Source: Pacificoceanicola onchidii (GTDB lineage: Bacteria; Pseudomonadota; Alphaproteobacteria; Rhodobacterales; Rhodobacteraceae). From it: a stretch of 64,000 nucleotides of DNA. The position numbers and the translations under genes are program-made. Positions 34,349 through 42,557 of the stretch are shown here, piece after piece. The DNA is taken from NCBI RefSeq assembly GCF_004804335.1, contig NZ_SRXY01000006.1, positions 186,001 to 250,000 on the forward strand, written 5' to 3'. The notes under the pieces were generated by a model, which did no database searches, had not been told where the DNA came from, and saw only the letters and a list, made by a program, of their open reading frames with translations. Each line of letters opens with the position of its first letter. Position 1 is the first letter of the stretch.

Positions 34349-34783
34349 ATGACCATTCACTATCGCATTTCCAGCGAGCACAGATGCATCGTTTACCGCC
34401 TTGGCGACCGGCTTCACCCGGATATGTGCCTTGAGGCCTCGCGTTTGATCACTTCGGATCCGGCGTTTTCTCCGGACTACAACTTCATCACCGATCTGCG
34501 CTCGGTCATAACCTTCGATGCGGATTACAAGCGGCTTTCACATCTCGCGACACGGCTGAAACCCTTCTATGACGCCATGCCAGCGGAGGTGGTCTATGTC
34601 ACGCTAAGCGAACGCGATGTGCAGTTCGGCATGTCCCGCATGTTTCAGCAGATCGTCGAAAACTCCGTCGCCTTTCAGTTTCACCTCAGCCGCGATCTGC
34701 CGGACGCAGCCCTCGCTCTTGGCCTGGAGCCGCAAACGCTCCAGCGCCTTCTGGACGAAGCCCGCAACACGCCCAGCTCCTGA
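34349..34783 (+). CDS. Unknown protein, second of two tandem paralogues
   Basis: 144 residues starting MTIHYRISSEHRCIVYRLGD. It is a diverged paralogue of the preceding gene (same spacing of FSPDY, ITDLRSVITFD and VQFGMSRMFQQIVEN). It has no signal peptide and no membrane helix. The ribosome site is weak (CCAGG). The two genes are 89 bases apart and probably arose by tandem duplication. I do not know the family's function; a STAS-like anti-sigma-antagonist fold is a possibility by size and pattern. Confidence 0.75.
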   Translation: MTIHYRISSEHRCIVYRLGDRLHPDMCLEASRLITSDPAFSPDYNFITDLRSVITFDADYKRLSHLATRLKPFYDAMPAEVVYVTLSERDVQFGMSRMFQQIVENSVAFQFHLSRDLPDAALALGLEPQTLQRLLDEARNTPSS

Positions 34784-34860
34784 GCCTCCGCCATCTATTT
34801 GCCATTGCACCCTGCGGGGGTTTTGCGCTCAACTGACATCAGGGCAACAAGGGGGGAGAG

Positions 34861-35988
34861 ATGACGGAACCGGATTTCACCATAGGAATCGAAGAAGAAT
34901 ACCTTCTGGTTGATCTTGAAACCTGCGCCCTGATCGAAGCCCCCGAAGGGCTGATGGAGGATTGCGCCGCCGAGATCGAAGGACAGGTCAGCCCCGAATT
35001 CCTGCAATGCCAGATCGAGATCGGCACCAAACCCTGCGCTGACATCGCCGCCGCGCGCGACGATCTCAAGCGCCTGCGCAGCACCGTGGCCAAACACGCC
35101 CGCGCGCGCGGCATGGCCCCGATTGCCGCCTCCTGCCATCCTTTTGCCGACTGGAAGAAACAGCATCACACCGACAAGGCCCGTTATAACGAGCTGAGCC
35201 GCGATCTTGGCGGCGTGGTTCGGCGCATGCTGATTTGCGGGATGCATGTCCATGTGGGGCTTGCGGATAATCCGATGCGCACGGACCTGATGCTGCAGAT
35301 GAGCTATTTCCTGCCGCATCTGCTTGCCCTGTCCACATCTTCGCCGTTCTGGCAAGGACAGGACACCGGCCTTGCGTCCTATCGGATTTCCGTTTTCGAC
35401 AACCTGCCCCGCACCGGCCTGCCTCCGCAGTTCAACAACTGGGAAGACTATCAGCGCTCGGTGCAAATCCTGATCGACCTTGGCGTGATCGAAGACAGCA
35501 GCCGCATCTGGTGGGACCTGCGCCCCTCTGCGCGTTTTCCGACGCTGGAGACCCGCATCATGGATGTGCAGCCGCGCATGGAAGACACGCTGACACTGGC
35601 CGCGCTGAACCAATGCCTGATGCGGATGCTCTGGCGGCTTCGGGTCCGGAACCAGCGCTGGCGCGTCTATGATCCCTTCCTGCTCGGCGAAAACCGCTGG
35701 CGCGCGCAGCGTTACGGCGTGAGCGAAGGCATGATTGATTTTGGGGCAGCGCAGATCGTGCCGTTCCCCGAATTGATGGAAGACCTGCTCGGGCTGATCG
35801 AGGAAGACGCAGGCATCCTGCGCTGCCTGCCCGAGGTCGAACGCGTGCGCGAGATCGCCTCGCAAGGCAACAGCGCCACGCGGCAACGCGCCGTCCGCGC
35901 CGCAGCAGAGGCGGATGGGAAGGACCACGATGGCCAGATGCGCGCCGTCGTCGCCCATCTGGTCGAGCAATTCATGGAGGATCTCTAA
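34861..35988 (+). CDS. ybdK: Carboxylate-amine ligase, YbdK/GCS2 family
   Basis: 375 residues of the glutamate-cysteine ligase type 2 family. N-terminal [19 protein letters not shown] has the metal/ATP-binding Glu cluster. CGMHVHVGL and [24 protein letters not shown] follow. E. coli YbdK shows only weak gamma-glutamylcysteine ligase activity, so the real substrate is unsettled. GGGGGGAG precedes the ATG. The glycosyltransferase gene follows after 89 bases on the same strand. Confidence 0.9.
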   Translation: MTEPDFTIGIEEEYLLVDLETCALIEAPEGLMEDCAAEIEGQVSPEFLQCQIEIGTKPCADIAAARDDLKRLRSTVAKHARARGMAPIAASCHPFADWKKQHHTDKARYNELSRDLGGVVRRMLICGMHVHVGLADNPMRTDLMLQMSYFLPHLLALSTSSPFWQGQDTGLASYRISVFDNLPRTGLPPQFNNWEDYQRSVQILIDLGVIEDSSRIWWDLRPSARFPTLETRIMDVQPRMEDTLTLAALNQCLMRMLWRLRVRNQRWRVYDPFLLGENRWRAQRYGVSEGMIDFGAAQIVPFPELMEDLLGLIEEDAGILRCLPEVERVREIASQGNSATRQRAVRAAAEADGKDHDGQMRAVVAHLVEQFMEDL

Positions 35989-36077
35989 GGGGATTTTTGC
36001 CACGAAGACGCCGGAAGCGGTGGTCAAGCCGCAAGGCGCGCGGTAGGACCACCGCCAACGAGCAAGCGGAGCCTGTC

Positions 36078-37211
36078 ATGACCATCGCCATCGCCACCTC
36101 CGATTACTTCGTGATGGGAGAAACCTTCATCAATCGCCATATCGAGCACATGTTCGGCGGCGATACGGTGGTGATCTGCGGCCGGTTCAACGGCACCGAC
36201 CCTTATGACAAATCCCTGTTCGAACGGCGGGCCAAACTGTCTTTGAAAGACAAGCTGCTCGCCCCGGTTTCTGCCCTTTCAGGCGCGGCGCTCTACGGCA
36301 CCTCCCGCCTGCCCTATGGGGACAACCGCGCCGATCTGGCCACCTTCCTGCGCGAGCACAAGGTAACGGCCATTCTGGCCGAGTTCGGCACGCAGGCTCT
36401 GGTGGTGGCCAAGCTCGGCAACGATCTGGGCATTCCGGTCTTCACCTATTGGCGCGGCACGGACGCCTCCGCCGCGCTGACCTCGCGCCAGCGGGTGCGC
36501 TCTTATCGACTGATGATGCCGCGCCTTGCCGGCATGTTCTCGGTCAGCCAGTTCCTGCTCGACAACCTCGCCAAACACGGCGTGCGCCATCCGAACGCGC
36601 ATGTGGTGCCCTCCGGCGTCGACATCCGCCGCTTCACCCCCGGCGACAAGCGGCCCGGCTCTTTCCTCGCCGTGGGCCGCATGGTGGAAAAGAAAGCCCC
36701 CCACATCACCCTGAATGCCTTTGCCAGGGCCGCGAAGGGGCGCGATGCGCATCTGACCTTCATCGGCGGCGGGCCGCTTCTGGAGCCGTCCAAAGCGCAG
36801 GCCGAGGCACTCGGCATCGCCGATCAGGTCACCTTCACCGGGGCGGTGCCCCATGCAGAGGTGCGCGAACATCTTTTGACCACCGAGGTTTTCCTGCAGC
36901 ATTCGGTCACCGCGCAGAACGGCAACACCGAAGGTCTGCCCACCGCCATCCAGGAAGCGCTCGCCTGCGGCTGCATCACGCTCTCGACGCGACACGCGGG
37001 CATTCCCGAAGCGGTCGAAGAAGGCACCAACGGCCTGCTGGTGGATGAATGGGACGAGGATGGCTTTGCCGCGAAGATTGGCGAGATTCTCGATATGCCG
37101 GACCGCTCTGCCATGTCCGCCGCCGCGCGCGCCACCGCGGAGGCTAAATTTGACAATGACGTGGGGCTCGCCCGGGTCGAGGCCGTGATCCGGCAGGCGC
37201 TGCAAGGCTGA
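36078..37211 (+). CDS. Glycosyltransferase family 4 (GT-B fold)
   Basis: 377 residues starting MTIAIATSDYFVMGETFINR, with GGAG upstream. It is a retaining GT-B transferase similar to exopolysaccharide (colanic-acid type) enzymes. The donor-site half shows SFLAVGRMVEKKAPH, LTFIGGGPLLEP and the E-x7-E motif region EGLPTAIQEALACGCITLSTRHAGIPEAVEEG. It stands alone among metabolic genes, so the acceptor is unknown. A 14-bp perfect palindrome lies just after the stop. Confidence 0.92.
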   Translation: MTIAIATSDYFVMGETFINRHIEHMFGGDTVVICGRFNGTDPYDKSLFERRAKLSLKDKLLAPVSALSGAALYGTSRLPYGDNRADLATFLREHKVTAILAEFGTQALVVAKLGNDLGIPVFTYWRGTDASAALTSRQRVRSYRLMMPRLAGMFSVSQFLLDNLAKHGVRHPNAHVVPSGVDIRRFTPGDKRPGSFLAVGRMVEKKAPHITLNAFARAAKGRDAHLTFIGGGPLLEPSKAQAEALGIADQVTFTGAVPHAEVREHLLTTEVFLQHSVTAQNGNTEGLPTAIQEALACGCITLSTRHAGIPEAVEEGTNGLLVDEWDEDGFAAKIGEILDMPDRSAMSAAARATAEAKFDNDVGLARVEAVIRQALQG

Positions 37212-37214
37212 GAC

Positions 37215-37228
37215 TTGCGTTAACGCAA
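37215..37228. promoter_or_regulatory. 14-bp perfect palindrome upstream of the acyl-CoA dehydrogenase gene
   Basis: TTGCGTTAACGCAA is fully symmetric and sits in the 205-base intergenic region before the acyl-CoA dehydrogenase gene, 29 bases upstream of the TTTGCAAA-type pair. It is a candidate operator by symmetry and position only. Confidence 0.4.
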
Positions 37229-37256
37229 TCATGAAGCGCAATTCCCGCCGCGATGC

Positions 37257-37272
37257 TTTGCATTTTTGCAAA
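37257..37272. promoter_or_regulatory. Tandem TTTGCAAA-type sites before the acyl-CoA dehydrogenase gene
   Basis: TTTGCATT directly abuts TTTGCAAA, the same 8-bp-period arrangement as in the mmsA promoter region (31793-31808). Both precede genes of valine degradation. The shared geometry suggests a common regulator of the PccR/RamB (short-chain acyl-CoA) kind. Identity is inferred. Confidence 0.55.
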
Positions 37273-37416
37273 ATAGTCTTGCGCCCGCGCCGCTTGCATC
37301 CTGTCGCCACCCGCGCGACAATCTGAACAAGCGTTCATTTACAAGGCTCACCCCGCGCGCCGTGACATCCGGCAAGAGGCGGCAGGAGCCCTGTAAGATT
37401 GGGGAGGAGACCGATC

Positions 37417-38556
37417 ATGGATTTCGCGCTGAGCGAGGAGCAAACCGCCATCTTCGACATGGCCTATGCCTTTGGACAGGAACACATCGCGCCGCACGCC
37501 CGCCAGTGGGAAGCGGACGGCACCATCCCCAAAGAGCTGTGGCCACAGATTGCTGAACTGGGGTTTGGCGGGCTTTACGTGAGCGAAGAAAGCGGCGGCT
37601 CCGGCCTCACCCGGCTTGACGCCACGCTGGTTTTCGAAGCGCTCAGCATGGCCTGCCCCTCCGTCGCCGCCTTCCTGTCGATCCACAACATGTGCGCCCG
37701 CATGATCGACAGCTTTGGCTCTGACGAGATGAAGGCGCGGATCCTGCCCAAGGTCATGACCATGGAAACGGTGCTGAGCTACTGCCTCACCGAACCCGGC
37801 TCCGGCTCTGATGCCGCCGCGCTCAAGACGCGCGCCGAGCGCACCAATGACGGCTACAGGCTTACCGGCTCCAAGGCGTTCATCTCCGGTGGCGGCTATT
37901 CTGACGCCTATGTCGTCATGTGCCGCACCGGCGACGCTGGCCCCAAGGGCATCTCGGCGCTCTATGTCGAAGACGGCGCGGACGGGCTGTCCTTTGGCGG
38001 GCTCGAAGACAAGATGGGATGGAAATCCCAGCCGACGCGCCAGGTGCAGTTCGACGATTGCTTCACGGCCGCGAACAACCTTCTTGGCGAAGAGGGCAAG
38101 GGCTTCAACTACGCCATGGCGGGCCTTGATGGCGGGCGGCTGAACATTTCTGCCTGCTCGCTTGGAGCGGCGCAGACCGCGCTTGATTTGACGCTGCAAT
38201 ACATGTCCGAACGCAAAGCCTTCGGCAAAAGCATCGACCAATTCCAGGCCCTGCAATTCCGCCTCGCGGATATGGAAATCGAACTGCAGGCCGCCCGCAC
38301 CTTCCTGCGTCAAGCGGCCTGGAAGCTCGACACCAAAGCCCCGGATGCCACGAAATTCTGCGCCATGGCGAAGAAGTTTGTCACCGAAGCCGGGTCCAAA
38401 ACCGTCGATCAATGCCTTCAGCTGCATGGCGGTTACGGCTACCTTGCGGATTATGGCATCGAGAAGCTGGTGCGCGATTTGCGCGTGCACCAGATCCTCG
38501 AAGGCACCAATGAAATCATGCGCCTGATCACCGCCCGCACCTTGTTGCAACGGTAA
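37417..38556 (+). CDS. Acyl-CoA dehydrogenase, probably isobutyryl-CoA dehydrogenase
   Basis: FAD enzyme that introduces a double bond into a short acyl-CoA. The start MDFALSEEQTAIFDMAYAFG has GGGGAGGAG upstream; 379 residues. Typical blocks: YCLTEPGSGSDAAALKT, MGWKSQPTRQVQFDDC, RKAFGKSIDQFQALQF and the catalytic Glu region HQILEGTNEIMR. Its neighbour encodes the hydrolase and dehydrogenase that act after isobutyryl-CoA oxidation and hydration. Isobutyryl-CoA (valine) is therefore the best substrate guess; the intermediate hydratase is not adjacent. Confidence 0.9.
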   Translation: MDFALSEEQTAIFDMAYAFGQEHIAPHARQWEADGTIPKELWPQIAELGFGGLYVSEESGGSGLTRLDATLVFEALSMACPSVAAFLSIHNMCARMIDSFGSDEMKARILPKVMTMETVLSYCLTEPGSGSDAAALKTRAERTNDGYRLTGSKAFISGGGYSDAYVVMCRTGDAGPKGISALYVEDGADGLSFGGLEDKMGWKSQPTRQVQFDDCFTAANNLLGEEGKGFNYAMAGLDGGRLNISACSLGAAQTALDLTLQYMSERKAFGKSIDQFQALQFRLADMEIELQAARTFLRQAAWKLDTKAPDATKFCAMAKKFVTEAGSKTVDQCLQLHGGYGYLADYGIEKLVRDLRVHQILEGTNEIMRLITARTLLQR

Positions 38557-38565
38557 CGCCGCGCC

Positions 38566-38609
38566 AAATTTCTTGGAAGAAATTTGGAAATTCCGTCAAC
38601 GGAATTTCC
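38566..38609 (+). repeat. Two perfect tandem hairpins between acyl-CoA dehydrogenase and the fusion gene
   Basis: The first hairpin is AAATTTCTT-GG-AAGAAATTT (38566-38585). Immediately after it comes GGAAATTCCG-TCAA-CGGAATTTCC (38586-38609). They are AT-rich compared with the other hairpins here. They may be an intercistronic processing or stabilising element, and the form looks like a repeat family of Rhodobacteraceae rather than a terminator. Confidence 0.8.
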
Positions 38610-38633
38610 CCCAGCCCAAACCGGACCGCTCCC

Positions 38634-40550
38634 ATGACCGACATCCATATCCGCACAGAGGGCCGCGCAGGCCGCATCACACTGACCCGCCCCAAGGCGC
38701 TCAATGCGCTGAGCTACGACATGTGTCTTGCGGTCGAGGACGCTTTGGAAGCCTGGCGGCATGATGCGGACGTGGATGTGATCCTGCTCGACGCTGAAGG
38801 TGAGCGCGCCTTCTGCGCGGGCGGCGACATCGCCGAGATGTATCAGACGGGCACCGAAGGGAATCTCGACTACGGTCGGCGGTTCTGGCGCGATGAATAC
38901 CGGCTCAACGCCAAGCTTTCGGAATACGAAAAACCCGTCATCTCCTTCCTGCACGGCTTTGTCATGGGCGGCGGTGTGGGCCTTGGCGGGCATTGCTCGC
39001 ACCGGATCGTTACAGACAGCACTCAGATTTCCATGCCGGAAGTGGGCATCGGCTTTGTCCCGGATGTGGGGGGCTCCTACCTGCTGGCGAAGGCCCCCGG
39101 CCGTCTTGGCGAATACCTTGGGTTGACCGCAGCCCGCATGGGTCCCGGCGATGCGATCCACGCGGGGTTTGCCGACACCTATATTCCAGAGGCGGACTGG
39201 TCTGCTTTGAAGGCGCGCCTGTGCGAGACCGGCGACGCGGGCCTTGTCGAGGCCGCTGCGCAACCTGCCCCAGACAGCCCCCTCGCCGCGCAACAGCCGC
39301 AGATTGACGCGCTTTTCGGCGGTGAAGGGCTTCAGGATCTGCTCAACATGATCAAGGGCGACCCCAGTGAGTTTGCCCAGAAGACGCTCAAGACCCTGAC
39401 CCGCAATGCGCCCCTTTCGATGGCCGTCACGCTGGAGATGCTGCACCGCCTGCGCACGGTCACTGCGCTGTCCATCCGCAAGGCGCTTGAACTGGAGTAC
39501 CGGGTCAGCCACCGTATCATGGAGCACGGAGACTTCCTCGAAGGCATCCGCGCCGCCATCATCGACAAGGACCGCGCGCCGAAGTGGCGTCATGATCTGT
39601 CATCCGTCCCCGCTGTCGACGTCAGCCGCATGCTTGCGCCGCTCGGCAAGGAGGCGCTGCAATTCAGGGAGAGAGGCATGAAGATCGGATTTATCGGATT
39701 GGGTAACATGGGTGGACCGATGGCCGCCAACCTGCTCAAGGAAGGTCACAGCGTCACCGGCTTTGACGTGGCAGGCGTGACAGTCGACGGCGCCGCAACC
39801 GCCAGCAGCGCGGCAGAGGCCGCCGCAGGGGCTGACGTGGTGATCACCATGCTGCCCAACGGCGCCATCCTCCGCGCGGTGGCTGATGAGGTCATCCCGG
39901 CCATGAGCGCAGGCGCGGTGCTGCTTGATTGCTCCACCGTGGACGTGGACAGCGCCCGCGCGGTGGCGGATCAGGCTGCCGCCAAGGGCCTCGGCGCGCT
40001 CGACGCCCCTGTCTCAGGCGGTATCGGCGGGGCCAGTGGCGGCACATTGACGTTTATGGTCGGCGGCTCCGATGAAGCCTTTGCCAAGGCCAAGCCGCTG
40101 TTTGACATCATGGGCCAGAAAGCCGTGCATTGCGGCCCCTCCGGGAATGGTCAAGCGGCGAAGATCTGCAACAACATGATCCTCGGCATCACCATGATCG
40201 GCACCTGCGAAGCCTTTGCCTTGGCAGACAAACTCGGCCTCGACCGGCAGGCGATGTTCGACGTGGTGAGCACCTCTTCGGGCTATTCGTGGACGATGAA
40301 CGCCTATTGCCCCGCCCCCGGCGTTGGCCCGCAATCCCCCGCTGACAATGACTACAAACCCGGCTTTGCTGCCGATCTGATGCTCAAGGACCTGCGCCTG
40401 TCCCAACAGGCCGCGGCAAGCGCCGATGCGGACACACCCATGGGCGAGGCCGCGACAAAGCTCTACGAGCAGTTCGTCGAACACGAAGACGGCGCGGGCA
40501 TGGACTTTTCCGCCATGCTGCCCCGGTTCGAGAAACGCGGACGCAGCTAA
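38634..40550 (+). CDS. In-frame fusion: 3-hydroxyisobutyryl-CoA hydrolase (N) and 3-hydroxyisobutyrate dehydrogenase (C)
   Basis: One continuous 638-codon frame. Residues 1-348 are an ECH_2-type 3-hydroxyisobutyryl-CoA hydrolase (RAFCAGGDIAEMYQTG; FVMGGGVGLGGHCSHRI; MPEVGIGFVPDVGGSYLL). Residues 349-638 are a complete 290-residue MmsB (MKIGFIGLGNMGGPMAANLL; APVSGGIGGASGGTLTFMVGG; GNGQAAKICNNMILG). They catalyse consecutive steps of valine breakdown. The junction reads LGKEALQF-RERG-MKIG. As I recall, the hydrolase normally ends near that Phe, and the intervening bases AGGGAGAGAGGC before ATG (39678) look like a Shine-Dalgarno. A stop codon therefore appears to have been lost. A separate MmsB may still be made from the internal start. 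Confidence 0.88.
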   Translation: MTDIHIRTEGRAGRITLTRPKALNALSYDMCLAVEDALEAWRHDADVDVILLDAEGERAFCAGGDIAEMYQTGTEGNLDYGRRFWRDEYRLNAKLSEYEKPVISFLHGFVMGGGVGLGGHCSHRIVTDSTQISMPEVGIGFVPDVGGSYLLAKAPGRLGEYLGLTAARMGPGDAIHAGFADTYIPEADWSALKARLCETGDAGLVEAAAQPAPDSPLAAQQPQIDALFGGEGLQDLLNMIKGDPSEFAQKTLKTLTRNAPLSMAVTLEMLHRLRTVTALSIRKALELEYRVSHRIMEHGDFLEGIRAAIIDKDRAPKWRHDLSSVPAVDVSRMLAPLGKEALQFRERGMKIGFIGLGNMGGPMAANLLKEGHSVTGFDVAGVTVDGAATASSAAEAAAGADVVITMLPNGAILRAVADEVIPAMSAGAVLLDCSTVDVDSARAVADQAAAKGLGALDAPVSGGIGGASGGTLTFMVGGSDEAFAKAKPLFDIMGQKAVHCGPSGNGQAAKICNNMILGITMIGTCEAFALADKLGLDRQAMFDVVSTSSGYSWTMNAYCPAPGVGPQSPADNDYKPGFAADLMLKDLRLSQQAAASADADTPMGEAATKLYEQFVEHEDGAGMDFSAMLPRFEKRGRS

Positions 40551-40557
40551 ATCAGGC

Positions 40558-40582
40558 AAAGGGGCGCGACACGGCGCCCTTT
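40558..40582 (+). terminator. Terminator after the valine-catabolic fusion gene
   Basis: A hairpin AAAGG-G-GCGC / GCGCCCTTT with one bulged G and a short loop starts 8 bases after the stop and ends in TTT. It is a moderate terminator. Confidence 0.6.
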
Positions 40583-40681
40583 CCCGCCCTGCTCCTGAAA
40601 AGTTGATTCAGATCATATTCGGTTTTTGTGATACGGTGCAAATGTCTATCTGAAAGACAGCTTCTTCCGTGGGGAACCAAT

Positions 40682-40891
40682 ATGTTTGCAAAGAATATGG
40701 GTCAAACCGACCGTATCATCCGGACCGTTGTGGGCGTTGTGCTGCTCATCGCCTTCTTCTCGATGGCGGGCGGCATCCTGAAATGGCTGGCGCTGATCGC
40801 CGGCGTCGTCATGCTCGCAACCGCCGCCATGGGCTCCTGTCCGCCCTATGCGCTGCTGGGGATCAACACCTGCAAGATGAAAGACCAATAA
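40682..40891 (+). CDS. DUF2892 (YgaP-like) small membrane protein
   Basis: 69 residues starting MFAKNMGQTDRIIRTVVGVV. Two hydrophobic helices (about residues 15-32 and 36-52) are followed by SCPPYALLGINTCKMKDQ, with two cysteines. This is the DUF2892 domain that in E. coli YgaP is fused to a rhodanese domain; here it stands alone. A link to sulfane-sulfur handling is possible given the sulfur genes in the window, but it has no ATTC-N8-GAAT site. A terminator follows. Confidence 0.85.
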   Translation: MFAKNMGQTDRIIRTVVGVVLLIAFFSMAGGILKWLALIAGVVMLATAAMGSCPPYALLGINTCKMKDQ

Positions 40892-40895
40892 AGAG

Positions 40896-40920
40896 AGGGG
40901 CCGGAAGGCCCCTTTGCTTT
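40896..40920 (+). terminator. Terminator after the DUF2892 gene
   Basis: AGGGGCC-GGAA-GGCCCCT with a stable tetraloop, followed by TTGCTTTTC, 5 bases after the stop. It is shared with the convergent VPLPA-CTERM gene. Confidence 0.85.
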
Positions 40921-40936
40921 TCCCGCACTCAGACTG

Positions 40937-41500
40937 TCAGCCGCGTCGCCTGCGCCATACGAGCACGGACAAAGCCGACAGAAGCAGAACACCACCCGCA
41001 GGCAGCGGCACCGGTGTCGGTGTAACAATGGACGGGATCGTGGTCGGGACGATGAAGGTCAGATGGCTGATACCCTTGCTCGTCGTGACGGTATTGCTGG
41101 TCAAGCCGGTCGCATAGAAATGCGCGACAAAACCCTTGCCCGCCTTGAACACTACAAACTTATAGGCATCCTCAGTTGTCCAGGTGAAATGCCGTGTCTC
41201 TCCGCCGGGCGCACCGTCCAAAGCGGTAAAGTTCAGCGAAGCCGACAGATGCGGATCGTCAACTTTGAACACGTCATCGGCGCGGATCAATGCAAAATCC
41301 GGCGTCTCGAAACTGTTGATGAAATCAAGCAAGGCGGCTGTCACAACCCCGGCCTTGATGTCGTTGCCCTTGCTGACTGTCAGAACCGCCGTCGGATTCA
41401 CACCGCCGTTGCCCGTATCCACGGTTACGGTCAGCGCGCTCACAGAAGGCGCGCACAGCGACAAAAAGACAGCGGCAAGCGCCGCAACAATGCGTTTCAT
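40937..41500 (-). CDS. Small exported protein with VPLPA-CTERM sorting tail
   Basis: 187 residues. The signal peptide MKRIVAALAAVFLSLCAPSVSA is followed by a beta-rich body and the C-terminal tail PTPVPLPAGGVLLLSALSVLVWRRRRG, a VPLPA-CTERM sorting signal. It is the second such protein in the window, after the one at 17561. Proteins with this tail are thought to be processed by an exosortase and presented in extracellular matrix; no exosortase is in the window. The body is not recognised. Confidence 0.85.
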   Translation of the reverse strand: MKRIVAALAAVFLSLCAPSVSALTVTVDTGNGGVNPTAVLTVSKGNDIKAGVVTAALLDFINSFETPDFALIRADDVFKVDDPHLSASLNFTALDGAPGGETRHFTWTTEDAYKFVVFKAGKGFVAHFYATGLTSNTVTTSKGISHLTFIVPTTIPSIVTPTPVPLPAGGVLLLSALSVLVWRRRRG

Positions 41501-41671
41501 GACAAAACCAACTCAAGAATCGGCGTAGGGCAGCTGCGCCGGGAAGCGACAACCATAGCAGCCCAAACGATTCGTTCAAAATTTCCTCATCCAATAAATG
41601 AGGATCGCGCAACAATTCGCTGGTTTTTCCGCCTTTTTTGACAATGGCAGCCTTGATCCGGCGATCATGCG

Positions 41672-42553
41672 TTACGACAGATCAGAGGCAATCCTGTCCG
41701 CCGCTCCTTGTGCGATCCTGTGCCCTTCCTCAATCGCCTCCTGCGCGCGGTACAGCTCCAGAACAGAGATATGTTGCAGGTCCGCATCCAGCTTCAGATG
41801 CGGCGGATCCGCCGCCTCGCGAGTCTTGCGCACGTAGTCGATCATAATGTCGATCGAGGTGTTGACCACGTCGATATAGTCCGGCGACTTCTCCGTCGGC
41901 CCCTCACCCAGAAACGAAATCAGCTGATCCGGCAGGTGCGGTTTGAGGTCCTCGATGGCGAGCCTTTTCCAGATGTCCGGTTGCGTCTGCGGCTTCCAGA
42001 GCGCGTGACCGGTTCGGGCATTCGGGTTGACCGCGACGGTTGTCGTGGCGCCAAGCGCGCGCAGCCCGGACATGGGCACCGGGTTGACCAATCCGCCGTC
42101 CAGCATCCAGCGCCCGCCCATCTCCTGCGGCGAGAAGACGCCGGGAATGGCGATGGAAGCCCGAATGGCCGGGATCAGCGGCCCTTTCTGCAGCCAGACC
42201 TCGCGCCCGGTCGCCATGTCGGTACAGACCGCCAGGTAAGGGTGCTTGAGGTCCTCAATCCGCTCCGGGAGGCCAATCTCATGCAGTATCGTCTGCACGG
42301 CCCGCCCCTGCACCAGACCGCCCTTGCGAATGCTCAGATCAAGGTATTGCAGAAACCGGGTCTGCGTCAGCGACAGCGCCCAGTCTTCCAGCGCGTCCAG
42401 CCGATCCGCCGCCCAGGCCGCGCCCACCAGCGCGCCCATGGAACACCCCGCGATCACATCCGGGCGCAGCCCCTGTTCTTCAAGCGCGCGCAAAACGCCA
42501 ATGTGGCACCAGCCCCGTGCGCCGCCTGATCCAAGCGCCAGTCCAAGCACCAT
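41672..42553 (-). CDS. Patatin-like phospholipase (RssA-type)
   Basis: 293 residues. The N-terminus LALGSGGARGWCHIGVLRAL is the glycine-rich oxyanion loop, GCSMGALVGA is the G-x-S-x-G nucleophile motif, and MLDGGLVNPVPMSGLRALGA supplies the catalytic Asp (DGG). An acyl hydrolase of membrane lipids is predicted. It begins 4 bases after the uvrA stop, so it is read from the uvrA message and may be co-induced with it. The substrate is unknown. Confidence 0.93.
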   Translation of the reverse strand: MVLGLALGSGGARGWCHIGVLRALEEQGLRPDVIAGCSMGALVGAAWAADRLDALEDWALSLTQTRFLQYLDLSIRKGGLVQGRAVQTILHEIGLPERIEDLKHPYLAVCTDMATGREVWLQKGPLIPAIRASIAIPGVFSPQEMGGRWMLDGGLVNPVPMSGLRALGATTTVAVNPNARTGHALWKPQTQPDIWKRLAIEDLKPHLPDQLISFLGEGPTEKSPDYIDVVNTSIDIMIDYVRKTREAADPPHLKLDADLQHISVLELYRAQEAIEEGHRIAQGAADRIASDLS

Positions 42554-42557
42554 GGCG

